From: UBA10427 sp003500135
GTDB taxonomy: Bacteria > Bacteroidota > Bacteroidia > Cytophagales > Cyclobacteriaceae
NCBI GenBank assembly: GCA_963966275.1
Contig: CAWZYQ010000006.1
Location: forward strand, 1-55,638
Direction: 5' to 3'
DNA: 55,638 nucleotides
Shown here: piece after piece, positions 25,344-33,872 of the stretch
How positions within the stretch are numbered: position 1 is the stretch's first letter
Layout: every line of letters starts with the position of its first letter
The notes under the pieces: model-generated
The model's database searches: none
Seen by the model: only the letters and a program-made list of their open reading frames with translations
What the model was told of the DNA's origin: nothing
Program-made: the position numbers and the translations under genes

Positions 25344-26733
25344 TAGATCTTGAACCAGAAGATCCGCTTGATCTCGAAGGAGCGCTCGATCTTGATGGAC
25401 TGCTACTTCTTTGGAAACTGCTTCCTGACGATCGGGATCTACTCGGGGTACTGAAAGAACTTCTGCTTCTACTAGGAGAAGAGCTTCTTTGATAGGTAGA
25501 CCTGTTGTTGCTACCTGAACTAGGTCGTGTATACGTAGACCTTGAGTTACTTCGGCTATTATTCGAGTAACGCGATGGTCTGTCGTTTGTCATTGTTGAC
25601 CTATTATTATAAGTACTCCTGTTGCTTCTGCTATATTGTGTATTTCTACTATTGTTTATCGTGTTAATTCTTGAAGACGAAGATCTTCTGTTAATTGTTG
25701 AATTTTCATTATTTCTCGACCTTCTGTAATACTCGTTTTGAGTCGTAGAAAAATCTCTCTCAGAAGATACTCTTCGACCATTAGTTTGTGAGTAGCTTCG
25801 ACCTTCTGTGGACCTATTTCTTGTGTAGGTATAATCTGACCTTCTTTCATTATTATAAGATCGTCCTACGTTTCGATAGTTTCCACTGCTCCTTGAGTTC
25901 TTTGCACGGTATTGAACATTTCTTGTTCCGTTATCATAGACGGTGTAGTAAGCAGGGTTGTAAAAACGATTGCCATAGTGGAAACCATTCCTGAATCCCC
26001 AATTATATGCAGAATAGAACCCAAAGCCTGCGGGCCTTCCCCAGAACGGGTTGTGCCATGGTGAATAAAATGGGTCATTCCAAAAACCAGGGCCCCATGC
26101 ATTACCCCAGGAGTAGGATAGACTAAACGCTGAATAAGGAGCGCCCCAGCCATAGCCGAAGTTATAACCAAAATTCCAGCCCGGTCTGGCCCATCCGTAG
26201 TACGGGTTAGCCCAGCTATTCCATCCAAATGGTGAGTTCCACGGATTGTTCCATGCTCCATACATACTGTTCCATCCGTAAGGGTTATTCCAGTTGTCAT
26301 AATATGAATTCCGAACGATATTACGGGTTGTGTAATTATTGCTAATTATCGTTTCGTGACCCTGATTGGTCATGGCAGCGCCATTTTGTGCTCCGTTATA
26401 ATCCTCTACATAATAATCGTCGCTGCTGTAATTATTGGCAGCAGGAGCATTATTCTGTGCCATTGCGGCTTGTGAGTCCGGTGATTTATATTTTGCAATA
26501 TATTCAGGGTTCACATTTTTAGAGGAATAGTTTTCCTGAGGGTTTTCCTCAATAGCTTCGTATGTAGTAGATAAAGAAGCTGGCTTATCCCCAATTTTAT
26601 TTTCTTCCAACTTAACGGTTTTCCTGTCTTTTGGCGTGAAATACATAAAGTCATATTCCTGCGCTGGCGCCGCTGAATAAGCAAAGGCGGCTATAATCGA
26701 CAGGCTCAATATTTTATTCATCGATGCTTTCAT
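25330..26733 (-). CDS. Exported low-complexity protein, Trp/Gly/Asn-rich core and Ser/Arg-rich tail
   Basis: This 467-residue protein has no domain that I recognise. A signal peptide (MNKILSLSIIAAFAYSAAPA, starting at residue 5) is followed by about 110 polar residues. Then comes a core very rich in Trp, Tyr, Gly, Asn and Pro (about 140-260), with repeats such as NPWNSPFGWNSW. The final 190 residues are almost only Ser, Arg, Asn and Tyr (for example SSPSRSRSSFSTPSRSRSS). Either ATG 26733 or 26721 may be used. Exported proteins of this type recur in Cytophagales. A sticky surface or matrix role is a guess from composition. Confidence 0.65.
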   Translation of the reverse strand: MKASMNKILSLSIIAAFAYSAAPAQEYDFMYFTPKDRKTVKLEENKIGDKPASLSTTYEAIEENPQENYSSKNVNPEYIAKYKSPDSQAAMAQNNAPAANNYSSDDYYVEDYNGAQNGAAMTNQGHETIISNNYTTRNIVRNSYYDNWNNPYGWNSMYGAWNNPWNSPFGWNSWANPYYGWARPGWNFGYNFGYGWGAPYSAFSLSYSWGNAWGPGFWNDPFYSPWHNPFWGRPAGFGFYSAYNWGFRNGFHYGNRFYNPAYYTVYDNGTRNVQYRAKNSRSSGNYRNVGRSYNNERRSDYTYTRNRSTEGRSYSQTNGRRVSSERDFSTTQNEYYRRSRNNENSTINRRSSSSRINTINNSRNTQYSRSNRSTYNNRSTMTNDRPSRYSNNSRSNSRSTYTRPSSGSNNRSTYQRSSSPSRSRSSFSTPSRSRSSGSSFQRSSSPSRSSAPSRSSGSSGSRSRGRQ

Positions 26734-26818
26734 AATTTCCTCCTGAATATATTTAATTCGATTCCTTACAATATAACGCTAATTTAACAATTTTGGTTAA
26801 AATAACCGACAAACTACT

Positions 26819-26826
26819 ATATTTGC
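26819..26826 (+). promoter_or_regulatory. Candidate -7 box for proS
   Basis: TATATTTG fits TAnnTTTG and lies 51 bases before the proS ATG. The nearest TTG is 22 bases upstream (26794-26796), longer than the usual 19-20, so the promoter is only partly supported. Confidence 0.45.
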
Positions 26827-26877
26827 CAGACCAAGAACAATTAATATTGAGCAAACTTCATACCAAAAACACAAATT

Positions 26878-28353
26878 ATGAGTAAAGGTCTTCCAAAAAG
26901 ATCAGACGATTATTCTGCATGGTACAATGAATTGGTAAAAAGGGCTGATTTGGCCGAAAATTCCCCTGTAAGAGGAAGCATGGTGATAAAGCCTTATGGG
27001 TATTCCATTTGGGAAAAAATGCAGGCCGGCCTCGATAAAATGTTTAAGGATACCGGGCATACCAATGCATACTTTCCATTGTTTATACCAAAATCATACT
27101 TGAGCCGTGAGGCCGATCATGTCGAGGGTTTTGCCAAGGAATGTGCTGTAGTAACGCACTACAGGTTAAAGAAAAGTGAAGACGGAGGGGGTGTGGTTGT
27201 CGATCCTGAGGCTCGTTTAGAAGAAGAGTTGATTGTACGGCCTACCTCTGAAACGGTAATTTGGAACACATACAAAAACTGGATACAATCGTATCGCGAT
27301 TTGCCTTTGCTCATCAATCAGTGGGCCAACGTAGTGCGATGGGAGATGCGGACGAGATTATTTTTACGTACGGCCGAATTTCTTTGGCAGGAAGGACATA
27401 CTGCCCATGCCACAAAAGCTGAAGCCGAGGCGGAAACCATACAAATGCTGGAAATATATGCTGAATTTGCAGAAAAACATATGGCTTTGCCCGTGATCAA
27501 AGGAGTCAAAACAGAAAGTGAAAGGTTTGCCGGAGCTGTTGATACCTACTGTATAGAGGCGCTTATGCAGGACGGTAAGGCGCTTCAGGCCGGAACATCC
27601 CACTTTTTAGGACAGAATTTTGCCAAAGCTTTCGATGTCAAGTTCGCCAACCAGGAAGGTGGTTTGGATTATGTATGGGGTACGTCGTGGGGAGTGAGTA
27701 CCCGATTGATCGGCGGATTGATCATGGCACATAGCGATGATAACGGCCTGGTCTTACCACCGAAACTTGCCCCTATACAAGTGGTCATCGTTCCTATAAT
27801 GAAAGGTAAGGATCAACTGGTTCAGCTGGCTGATCAAGCTAATAAAATAGCTTCAAAATTAAGAGATAAGGGAATCAGTGTGAAATTTGACGATCGGGAT
27901 ACGCATAAGCCGGGTTGGAAATTCGCCGAATATGAACTTAAAGGTGTGCCAGTCAGGATTGCTATCGGTCCCCGTGACCTCGAAAACGGCACAGTAGAAA
28001 TTGCGCGCAGGGATACTTTTGAAAAGCAGACGGTACAAGTGGATGAGGCTCCGGAAGTAATTTTCGAACTGATGGATGAGATTCAAAGCAATATTTATAA
28101 TAAAGCACTAAATTTCCGTGAATCACACACAACTGAGGTGAGCACCTATGATGAATTTCAAGATGTGCTCGAAAATAAGGGAGGATTTGTCTTGGCTCAT
28201 TGGGATGGTTCATCCGAAACAGAAGAACGTATTAAAGAGGAAACAAAAGCAACGATAAGGAGTATACCTCTAAATGCGGAAGAAGAAGCGGGTTCATGTG
28301 TATATTCCGGTAAACCAAGTAAAAAGAAGGTACTATTTGCGAGAGCATACTAA
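26878..28353 (+). CDS. proS: Prolyl-tRNA synthetase, archaeal/eukaryotic-type
   Basis: ProRS charges tRNA-Pro. This 491-residue enzyme is the short form without the bacterial editing insertion between motifs 2 and 3. Class-II motif 2 is seen in RWEMRTRLFLRTAEFLWQEG and motif 3 in GTSWGVSTRLIGGLIMAHSD. The anticodon-binding domain follows (about 285-400, APIQVVIVPI... DTHKPGWKFAEYELKGVPVR), with a C-terminal zinc-binding-like domain ending in CVYSGKPSKKKVLFARAY. Bacteroidota normally carry this type. It is followed after 48 bases by the NfeD gene. Confidence 0.97.
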   Translation: MSKGLPKRSDDYSAWYNELVKRADLAENSPVRGSMVIKPYGYSIWEKMQAGLDKMFKDTGHTNAYFPLFIPKSYLSREADHVEGFAKECAVVTHYRLKKSEDGGGVVVDPEARLEEELIVRPTSETVIWNTYKNWIQSYRDLPLLINQWANVVRWEMRTRLFLRTAEFLWQEGHTAHATKAEAEAETIQMLEIYAEFAEKHMALPVIKGVKTESERFAGAVDTYCIEALMQDGKALQAGTSHFLGQNFAKAFDVKFANQEGGLDYVWGTSWGVSTRLIGGLIMAHSDDNGLVLPPKLAPIQVVIVPIMKGKDQLVQLADQANKIASKLRDKGISVKFDDRDTHKPGWKFAEYELKGVPVRIAIGPRDLENGTVEIARRDTFEKQTVQVDEAPEVIFELMDEIQSNIYNKALNFRESHTTEVSTYDEFQDVLENKGGFVLAHWDGSSETEERIKEETKATIRSIPLNAEEEAGSCVYSGKPSKKKVLFARAY

Positions 28354-28401
28354 TTGGTAAGTTAAAATTGTTAATTTTGAATAAATGCTAGAGTACTAAA
28401 G

Positions 28402-28872
28402 ATGGAGTGGTTTCTCGTATTAACATTAGTTGTACTCGGAATAGGACTTATAGTCATTGAGATTATATTCGTACCGGGCACTACCGTTGTGGGAATAGTC
28501 GGATTACTTTCCCTGATTGCAGGTAATTATTTTGCTTTTCAGTACTTTAGTACTTTAACTGCCGCCGCCATTCTGGGGCTTTCTTTGATAGGTGGTGCAA
28601 TAACAACCGTTATAGCGTTCAAATCGGGTACCTGGAATCGTTTTTCGCTGAAAGGGGTGAACACTTCCAGGGTAAATCTTGGTCCTGGGGACCAATTGCA
28701 AATCGAACAGCGCGGCGTGGCGCTATCAGCGCTAAGACCTTTTGGAAAGGCGGAGTTTGATGATAAAATATACGAGGTAAGATCTGCCGGGAATTATGTA
28801 AAGCAGGGTGAAAAGATCAAGATCATACTTCTGGATGGACCGAAAATATATGTAGAACCAATAAATGAATAG
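28402..28872 (+). CDS. NfeD-family membrane protein (short form)
   Basis: This 156-residue protein has three hydrophobic segments in the first 85 residues and a C-terminal OB-fold-like beta domain (about 95-155, LQIEQRGVALSALRPFGKAE). This is the short NfeD form, without the ClpP-like protease domain. NfeD proteins are encoded next to flotillin-type SPFH proteins and work with them in membrane microdomains. The next gene, 6 bases downstream, is just such a FloA protein, which makes the assignment firm. Bacillus subtilis has a comparable NfeD-FloA operon (yqeZ-floA). Confidence 0.85.
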   Translation: MEWFLVLTLVVLGIGLIVIEIIFVPGTTVVGIVGLLSLIAGNYFAFQYFSTLTAAAILGLSLIGGAITTVIAFKSGTWNRFSLKGVNTSRVNLGPGDQLQIEQRGVALSALRPFGKAEFDDKIYEVRSAGNYVKQGEKIKIILLDGPKIYVEPINE

Positions 28873-28878
28873 CCTTTT

Positions 28879-29865
28879 ATGGATGCCTTTACACTCATAG
28901 TGGTGGTGATTCTGGCCATAGTGGCCTTCGTCATTCTTTTGTACTTTATTCCAATTAATCTCTGGATAACGGCTGTTTTTTCAGGCGTGAAAGTCGGGCT
29001 TTTTGAGCTCGTATTTATGCGAATTCGAAAAGTTCCTCCGGGAATAATCGTTCGCGAACTGATTACCTCGAATAAAGCGGGCCTGAAAGTAACTACTTCA
29101 GACCTTGAAACGCACTTCTTAGCGGGCGGTAATGTGCCCAATGTTATCAGAGCGCTCATTTCTGCGGATAAGGCCAACATTGGTCTCGGATTCCAGCAGG
29201 CCACAGCCATTGACCTCGCAGGTCGTGATGTATTTGAAGCAGTGCAGATATCAGTAAACCCAAAAGTGATTACTACCCCTAAGGTAGCGGCTGTTGCGGC
29301 GGATGGTATACAACTTATTGCGGTGGCACGAGTCACAGTTCGAGCCAATATACAACAACTAGTTGGGGGTGCAGGAGAAGATACCATCCTTGCAAGGGTA
29401 GGTGAAGGTATAGTTACTTCCATCGGTTCAGCGGAAACCCATAAAGAAGTATTGGAGAATCCGGATAAGATCTCAAAACTGGTGCTCGAGCGTGGTCTTG
29501 ATGCCGGTACTGCATTCGAAATCTTATCTATCGATATTGCCGATGTGGATGTGGGAACTAACATTGGTGCGAAATTACAAACAGATCAGGCAAGTGCCGA
29601 CCTGAAAGTTGCAGAGGCGAAAGCTGAAGAACGCAGGGCTATGGCCGTGGCGCTTGAACAGGAAATGAAAGCTAAAGCTCAGGAGGCACGAGCCAAGGTA
29701 ATTGAAGCAGAAGCCGATGTACCAAAAGCGATGGCTGAAGCTTTCCGATCCGGTAATTTAGGCATAATGGACTACTATCGCATGCAAAATATAGATGCCG
29801 ATACCAAGATGCGTGACTCGATTTCCGGAGAAGGACAAACGGGAAAAAGCTCTTCGGAGAAATAG
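28879..29865 (+). CDS. floA: Flotillin-like protein FloA (UPF0365, SPFH superfamily)
   Basis: This 328-residue membrane scaffold protein organises membrane domains. The N-terminal hydrophobic hairpin (about 3-32, LIVVVILAIVAFVILLYFI) is followed by an SPFH domain (about 35-215, KVPPGIIVRELITSNKAGL, SVNPKVITTPKVAAVAADG). An Ala/Glu-rich coiled region follows (about 240-290, AEAKAEERRAMAVALEQEMK), then the SGNLGIMDYYRMQNIDADT end typical of YqfA/FloA. The length matches the family. It is the last gene before a strong terminator. Confidence 0.94.
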   Translation: MDAFTLIVVVILAIVAFVILLYFIPINLWITAVFSGVKVGLFELVFMRIRKVPPGIIVRELITSNKAGLKVTTSDLETHFLAGGNVPNVIRALISADKANIGLGFQQATAIDLAGRDVFEAVQISVNPKVITTPKVAAVAADGIQLIAVARVTVRANIQQLVGGAGEDTILARVGEGIVTSIGSAETHKEVLENPDKISKLVLERGLDAGTAFEILSIDIADVDVGTNIGAKLQTDQASADLKVAEAKAEERRAMAVALEQEMKAKAQEARAKVIEAEADVPKAMAEAFRSGNLGIMDYYRMQNIDADTKMRDSISGEGQTGKSSSEK

Positions 29866-29889
29866 AACAAAGTCAAAATAATATTTGTT

Positions 29890-29918
29890 AAAGCCTTGTG
29901 GGGACACAAGGCTTTTTT
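29890..29918 (+). terminator. Intrinsic terminator after floA
   Basis: AAAGCCTTGTG (29890-29900) and CACAAGGCTTT (29905-29915) make a perfect 11-bp stem with a GGGA tetraloop and a T run. It ends the proS-nfeD-floA transcript. The rest of 29866-30054 is AT-rich leader for the next operon; TAATTTGG near 30016 only partly resembles a -7 box. Confidence 0.92.
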
Positions 29919-30054
29919 GTTTGCCTATTTCAAACCAAATTATGAAAATTTCAAAATCAAAATATAATATGCAGCAAATATTTCGATTATTGTAAAATAA
30001 TTATTTAATTGCTGATAATTTGGAAATTATATTCCCTAATTAAATCCATGGGTA

Positions 30055-30756
30055 ATGATTAATAAAGTGGTAAAAAATGCTCAGGAGGCAGTGAGCGATA
30101 TACAAAGTGGTTCAGTGCTGATGCTGGGAGGTTTCGGCCTTTGCGGAATACCGGAAAACTGTATTCACGCTATTCTGGAACTCGGGATCGAAAACCTTAC
30201 TTGTATATCCAACAACGCCGGCGTTGATGATTTTGGCATAGGACTTATGCTCCAAAAGAAACAAGTAAAGAAAATGGTTTCTTCCTACGTAGGTGAGAAT
30301 GCTGAATTTGAACGTCAGTTGCTGTCTGGGGAGCTGGAAGTAGAACTATTACCTCAGGGCACACTTGCGGAAAGAATAAGGGCCGGTGGTGCAGGAATAC
30401 CCGCTTTTTTTACACCTGCCGGCTATGGTACCGAAGTAGCAGAAGGTAAGGAAGTGAGGGAGTTTGACGGAAAAATGTACCTGATGGAAAAGTGGCTACG
30501 AGCCGACTTTGCCATAGTTAAAGCCTGGAAGGGAGATACAGCGGGAAACCTTATTTATAAAGGCACTGCCCGCAATTTCAATCCAATGATGGCTGCTGCA
30601 GGAAAAATCACCATTGCAGAAGTGGAAGAACTGTTACCGGCTGGTGAATTAGGTCCCAATGAAATACATACACCAGGTGTTTATGTCCAAAGGATTTTCG
30701 AGGGTGTTGGATATGAAAAAAGAATAGAAAAACGAACCGTAACTTCAAAAAACTAA
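30055..30756 (+). CDS. scoA: Succinyl-CoA:3-oxoacid CoA-transferase subunit A
   Basis: This alpha subunit of a heteromeric CoA transferase moves CoA between succinyl-CoA and acetoacetate. The 233-residue protein shows VLMLGGFGLCGIPENCI, the SNNAGVDDFGIGLML turn, MVSSYVGENAEFE, ELLPQGTLAERIRAGGAG and PAFFTPAGYGT, all typical of SCOT/AtoD-type A subunits. The B subunit follows after one base. As the first gene of the operon it would handle the acetoacetate that the HMG-CoA lyase at the far end releases. Confidence 0.94.
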   Translation: MINKVVKNAQEAVSDIQSGSVLMLGGFGLCGIPENCIHAILELGIENLTCISNNAGVDDFGIGLMLQKKQVKKMVSSYVGENAEFERQLLSGELEVELLPQGTLAERIRAGGAGIPAFFTPAGYGTEVAEGKEVREFDGKMYLMEKWLRADFAIVKAWKGDTAGNLIYKGTARNFNPMMAAAGKITIAEVEELLPAGELGPNEIHTPGVYVQRIFEGVGYEKRIEKRTVTSKN

Positions 30757-30757
30757 T

Positions 30758-31417
30758 ATGGCACTCGACAAAATAGGTATTGCAAAGCGAATTGCCCAGG
30801 AAATAAAGGATGGCATGTACATTAACCTCGGTATTGGAATCCCAACCCTCGTGGCCAATTACATACCCGATAAATTGGAGGTTGTATTGCAATCGGAAAA
30901 CGGGCTTTTGGGTATCGGACGCTTTCCTTTTGAAGAAGATGTAGAGGCCGATCTTATAAACGCCGGCAAACAAACGGTATCCATGCTTCCCGGTTCTTCC
31001 TTATTTAATTCTGCAGAAAGTTTTGGGATGATCCGTGGAGGACACATTGACCTCACTATTCTTGGTGCTATGGAAGTGTCAGAAAATGGCGATATAGCCA
31101 ATTGGAAAATCCCGGGTAAAATGGTAAAGGGTATGGGGGGCGCTATGGACCTTGTTGCGGCTGCCAAAAATATTATCGTGGCCATGCAGCACAAAAGTAA
31201 ATCGGGGAAAAGTAAGCTGCTCCCTTCCTGTACACTGCCTCTGACCGGTACAAAATGCGTCCGGAAAATTGTTACTGATATGGCGGTACTCAATGTATTG
31301 GATTCAGGAGGCTTTCAGTTGATTGAAAGAGCTCCGGGAGTTTCCGTTGAAGAAATAAAGGAGGCTACGGCCGGCAAATTAATTGTTGAAGGAGATATCC
31401 CTGAAATGAACATTTAA
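30758..31417 (+). CDS. scoB: Succinyl-CoA:3-oxoacid CoA-transferase subunit B
   Basis: The 219-residue beta subunit carries the catalytic Glu in LQSENGLLGIGRFP, the residue that forms the glutamyl-CoA thioester in this family. Other conserved parts are MYINLGIGIPTLVANYIP, TVSMLPGSSLFNSAESF, MIRGGHIDLTILGAMEVSE and GKMVKGMGGAMDLVA. It works with the preceding subunit and turns acetoacetate into acetoacetyl-CoA, which thiolase can split to acetyl-CoA. The next gene begins 17 bases on. Confidence 0.95.
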   Translation: MALDKIGIAKRIAQEIKDGMYINLGIGIPTLVANYIPDKLEVVLQSENGLLGIGRFPFEEDVEADLINAGKQTVSMLPGSSLFNSAESFGMIRGGHIDLTILGAMEVSENGDIANWKIPGKMVKGMGGAMDLVAAAKNIIVAMQHKSKSGKSKLLPSCTLPLTGTKCVRKIVTDMAVLNVLDSGGFQLIERAPGVSVEEIKEATAGKLIVEGDIPEMNI

Positions 31418-31434
31418 CTTAAACTACCAAAATT

Positions 31435-33042
31435 TTGTTTCGACTAGAGACGTCCATTGATACGAACAGCCAGGATTTTCTGGATAATAAAAAGCGCCTT
31501 GGTAAAATTCTTGAAACCTTTAACAGGCGATTGAAAGAGGCAAGCAGAGGAGGATCCGAACATTCCGTTCATAAGCATAAAGAAAGGGGCAAACTACTTG
31601 CACGCGAAAGAATTGATCTCTTGCTTGATCCTGACACCCCCTTTATGGAGCTTTCTACCCTGGCGGCATTCGGTCAATACGATGATGCTTTTCCATCAGC
31701 CGGAATTGTAACGGGAATAGGCGTAGTACACGGCCGTGAAGTAATAATAGTAGCGAATGATGCTACGGTAAAGGGGGGCACTTATGTAAAAGAGACTATT
31801 AAAAAGCACGTACGAGCCCAGGAAATAGCTTTACAAAACCACCTTCCATGCATATATATGGTTGATTCGGGAGGTGTATTTCTCCCTGAACAGGCCAACG
31901 TTTTTCCTGATCGCTTCGATTTTGGAAGATTCTTTTACAACCAGGCAAGAATGTCGGCCTTGGGTATTCCGCAAATTGCCATCGTTATGGGATCTTGTAC
32001 GGCGGGTGGCGCTTACGTCCCTGCCATGAGCGACGAAGTGATTATCGTGCGGAATCAGGGAACAATTTTTATTGGAGGCCCTCCATTAGTTAAGGCCGCT
32101 ACCGGAGAGGATGTGAGTGCAGAAGATCTCGGAGGAGCATGGGTACATACACATGAAAGTGGCGTGGCTGATCATATGGCCGAAAATGACGCCCATGCAT
32201 TAGCTATTTGCCGCAATATTGTTGAATCATTTGGCGCTCCTGAAAAGCAACAACTTACCAGGCATAATATCGAAGAACCCTATTATGACCCCGAGGAGCT
32301 TTACGGCCTGGCGCCGGTCGACTTGAAAAAGCCCATAGATGCCCGGGAGATTATTATGAGAATGGTAGATGGCAGCTATTTTCATGAGTTCAAAAAGAAT
32401 TATGCGCCCACCTTAGTCACGGGCTTCGCAAGAATAATGGGATATCAGGTAGGTATTATAGCCAATAATGGTGTTTTCTTTTCGGAAACATCATTAAAAG
32501 GAGCACATTTCATCGAACTGTGTACTTCCCGAAAGATCCCAATCATTTTCCTACAGAACATTACGGGTTTTATGGTTGGTAAAAGTTACGAACGCGGAGG
32601 CCTTGCCAAAGATGGAGCCAAATTGGTACATGCGGTGGCCAATGCAAATGTGCCCAAATTCAGCGTGATCTTCGGTGGGTCATTTGGCGCAGGAAATTAT
32701 GCCATGGCTGGTCGCGCTTATGACCCCAACCTTCTTTTTATGTGGCCCAATGCAAAAATCTCAGTAATGGGGGGCGAACAGGCAGCAGGAGTTTTATTGA
32801 CTGTAAAAGAAGCCCAATTAAAAGCAAAAGGTAAAGGCCTCGAAAAAGAACAGGTCGAAAAGCTGAAGTCTGAAATTCTTCAAAAATATGAAGTGGAAGG
32901 TTCTGCCTATTTCAGCACGTCCCGTCTTTGGGATGACGGTATAATAGATCCGGTCGATACAAGAAAAATACTGGCTATGGGAATAGCCGCTTCACTCAAT
33001 AAACCCTGGCCGGATCAGCAAAACGGTGTGTTCAGAATGTAA
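31435..33042 (+). CDS. Acyl-CoA carboxylase carboxyltransferase subunit (methylcrotonyl-CoA carboxylase beta)
   Basis: This 535-residue carboxyltransferase moves CO2 from carboxybiotin to an acyl-CoA. Visible motifs are RERIDLLLDPDTPFMELS, ATVKGGTYVKETIKKH, GSCTAGGAYVPAMSDEVIIV and FGGSFGAGNYAMAGRAYDPN, matching MCC beta (MCCC2/LiuB) more closely than propionyl-CoA carboxylase beta. The neighbouring hydratase and HMG-CoA lyase support 3-methylcrotonyl-CoA as substrate. The start is TTG 31435; the next Met lies well inside the conserved part. Its biotin-carrying partner is two genes downstream. Confidence 0.92.
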   Translation: MFRLETSIDTNSQDFLDNKKRLGKILETFNRRLKEASRGGSEHSVHKHKERGKLLARERIDLLLDPDTPFMELSTLAAFGQYDDAFPSAGIVTGIGVVHGREVIIVANDATVKGGTYVKETIKKHVRAQEIALQNHLPCIYMVDSGGVFLPEQANVFPDRFDFGRFFYNQARMSALGIPQIAIVMGSCTAGGAYVPAMSDEVIIVRNQGTIFIGGPPLVKAATGEDVSAEDLGGAWVHTHESGVADHMAENDAHALAICRNIVESFGAPEKQQLTRHNIEEPYYDPEELYGLAPVDLKKPIDAREIIMRMVDGSYFHEFKKNYAPTLVTGFARIMGYQVGIIANNGVFFSETSLKGAHFIELCTSRKIPIIFLQNITGFMVGKSYERGGLAKDGAKLVHAVANANVPKFSVIFGGSFGAGNYAMAGRAYDPNLLFMWPNAKISVMGGEQAAGVLLTVKEAQLKAKGKGLEKEQVEKLKSEILQKYEVEGSAYFSTSRLWDDGIIDPVDTRKILAMGIAASLNKPWPDQQNGVFRM

Positions 33043-33067
33043 AAAAACAGTTAATCTATCTTGACTG

Positions 33068-33862
33068 ATGAAAAACTTTGAAACGATTGATTTGACCAAA
33101 AATGGCCACTTCGCCACAATTTGGTTGAATAGAAAGCAGGTCAAAAATGCCATTGACCCTCAAATGATTGAGGAGATATTGGCTGCTTTAGAGCATTTAA
33201 AAAAGGATGAAGATATAAGGGCGTTGGTGATCAGTGGAAAGGGGGATGTGTTCTCGGCAGGTGCCGATTTGAATTGGATGAAAAAAAGCGCCAAATATTC
33301 TTATGACCAAAACCTTGAAGATGGCAAAAAATTGCAAAGGCTTTTTCAAGGTATCTATTCATTCCCAAAGCCTACCATCGCGCAGGTGCATGGTGTGGCG
33401 ATGGGTGGTGCATTGGGCATAATCGCAGCTTGCGACAATGCATTTTGCGCTAGAGATACCATTATGGCATTTTCAGAGGTACAACTAGGTCTTGTTCCAG
33501 CCACTATTGCCCCTTATGTAGTTAAAAAAATAGGCGAATTTGCGGCTAAGGACCTAATGTTCTCCGCCCGTATTTTCAATGGAGAGGAAGCAGCCAGAAT
33601 AGGTTTAGCTAATCGCGCGATAATTATTGGCGACCTTGAGCCCGAAGTAATGAAATACCTTTCATTTTATAAAAAAACAGCTCCCGGAGCCCTAATCCAG
33701 TGTAAGCAAATGATTCACAAAGTGGTGGATGGATCATTTGAAAACGGGGAGCTTGACCAGTTTACCATCGAGCAAATTGCAAAGGCAAAAGCAAGTGATG
33801 AAGGTGTAGAAGGAATGGAAGCCTTTATTGGAAAAAGAAAGCCAGCCTGGATTATCCCATAA
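33068..33862 (+). CDS. Methylglutaconyl-CoA hydratase (enoyl-CoA hydratase family)
   Basis: This crotonase-fold protein of 264 residues hydrates 3-methylglutaconyl-CoA to HMG-CoA. The oxyanion-hole segment FSAGADLNWMKKSA, the turn VHGVAMGGALGIIAACD and the catalytic Glu in AFSEVQLGLVPATIAPYV are visible. The last of these is characteristic of LiuC-type hydratases of leucine operons. As in those, the second Glu of ordinary enoyl-CoA hydratases (GGxLE) is replaced (GGALG). It lies between the two carboxylase subunit genes. The next start lies 10 bases after its stop. Confidence 0.9.
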   Translation: MKNFETIDLTKNGHFATIWLNRKQVKNAIDPQMIEEILAALEHLKKDEDIRALVISGKGDVFSAGADLNWMKKSAKYSYDQNLEDGKKLQRLFQGIYSFPKPTIAQVHGVAMGGALGIIAACDNAFCARDTIMAFSEVQLGLVPATIAPYVVKKIGEFAAKDLMFSARIFNGEEAARIGLANRAIIIGDLEPEVMKYLSFYKKTAPGALIQCKQMIHKVVDGSFENGELDQFTIEQIAKAKASDEGVEGMEAFIGKRKPAWIIP

Positions 33863-33872
33863 AAATTACCAA

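Noticed and set aside
29866..30054. Small gene or riboswitch before the CoA transferase operon
   Set aside because: Apart from the floA terminator the gap is AT-rich, with no open frame and no conserved RNA fold that I recognise.
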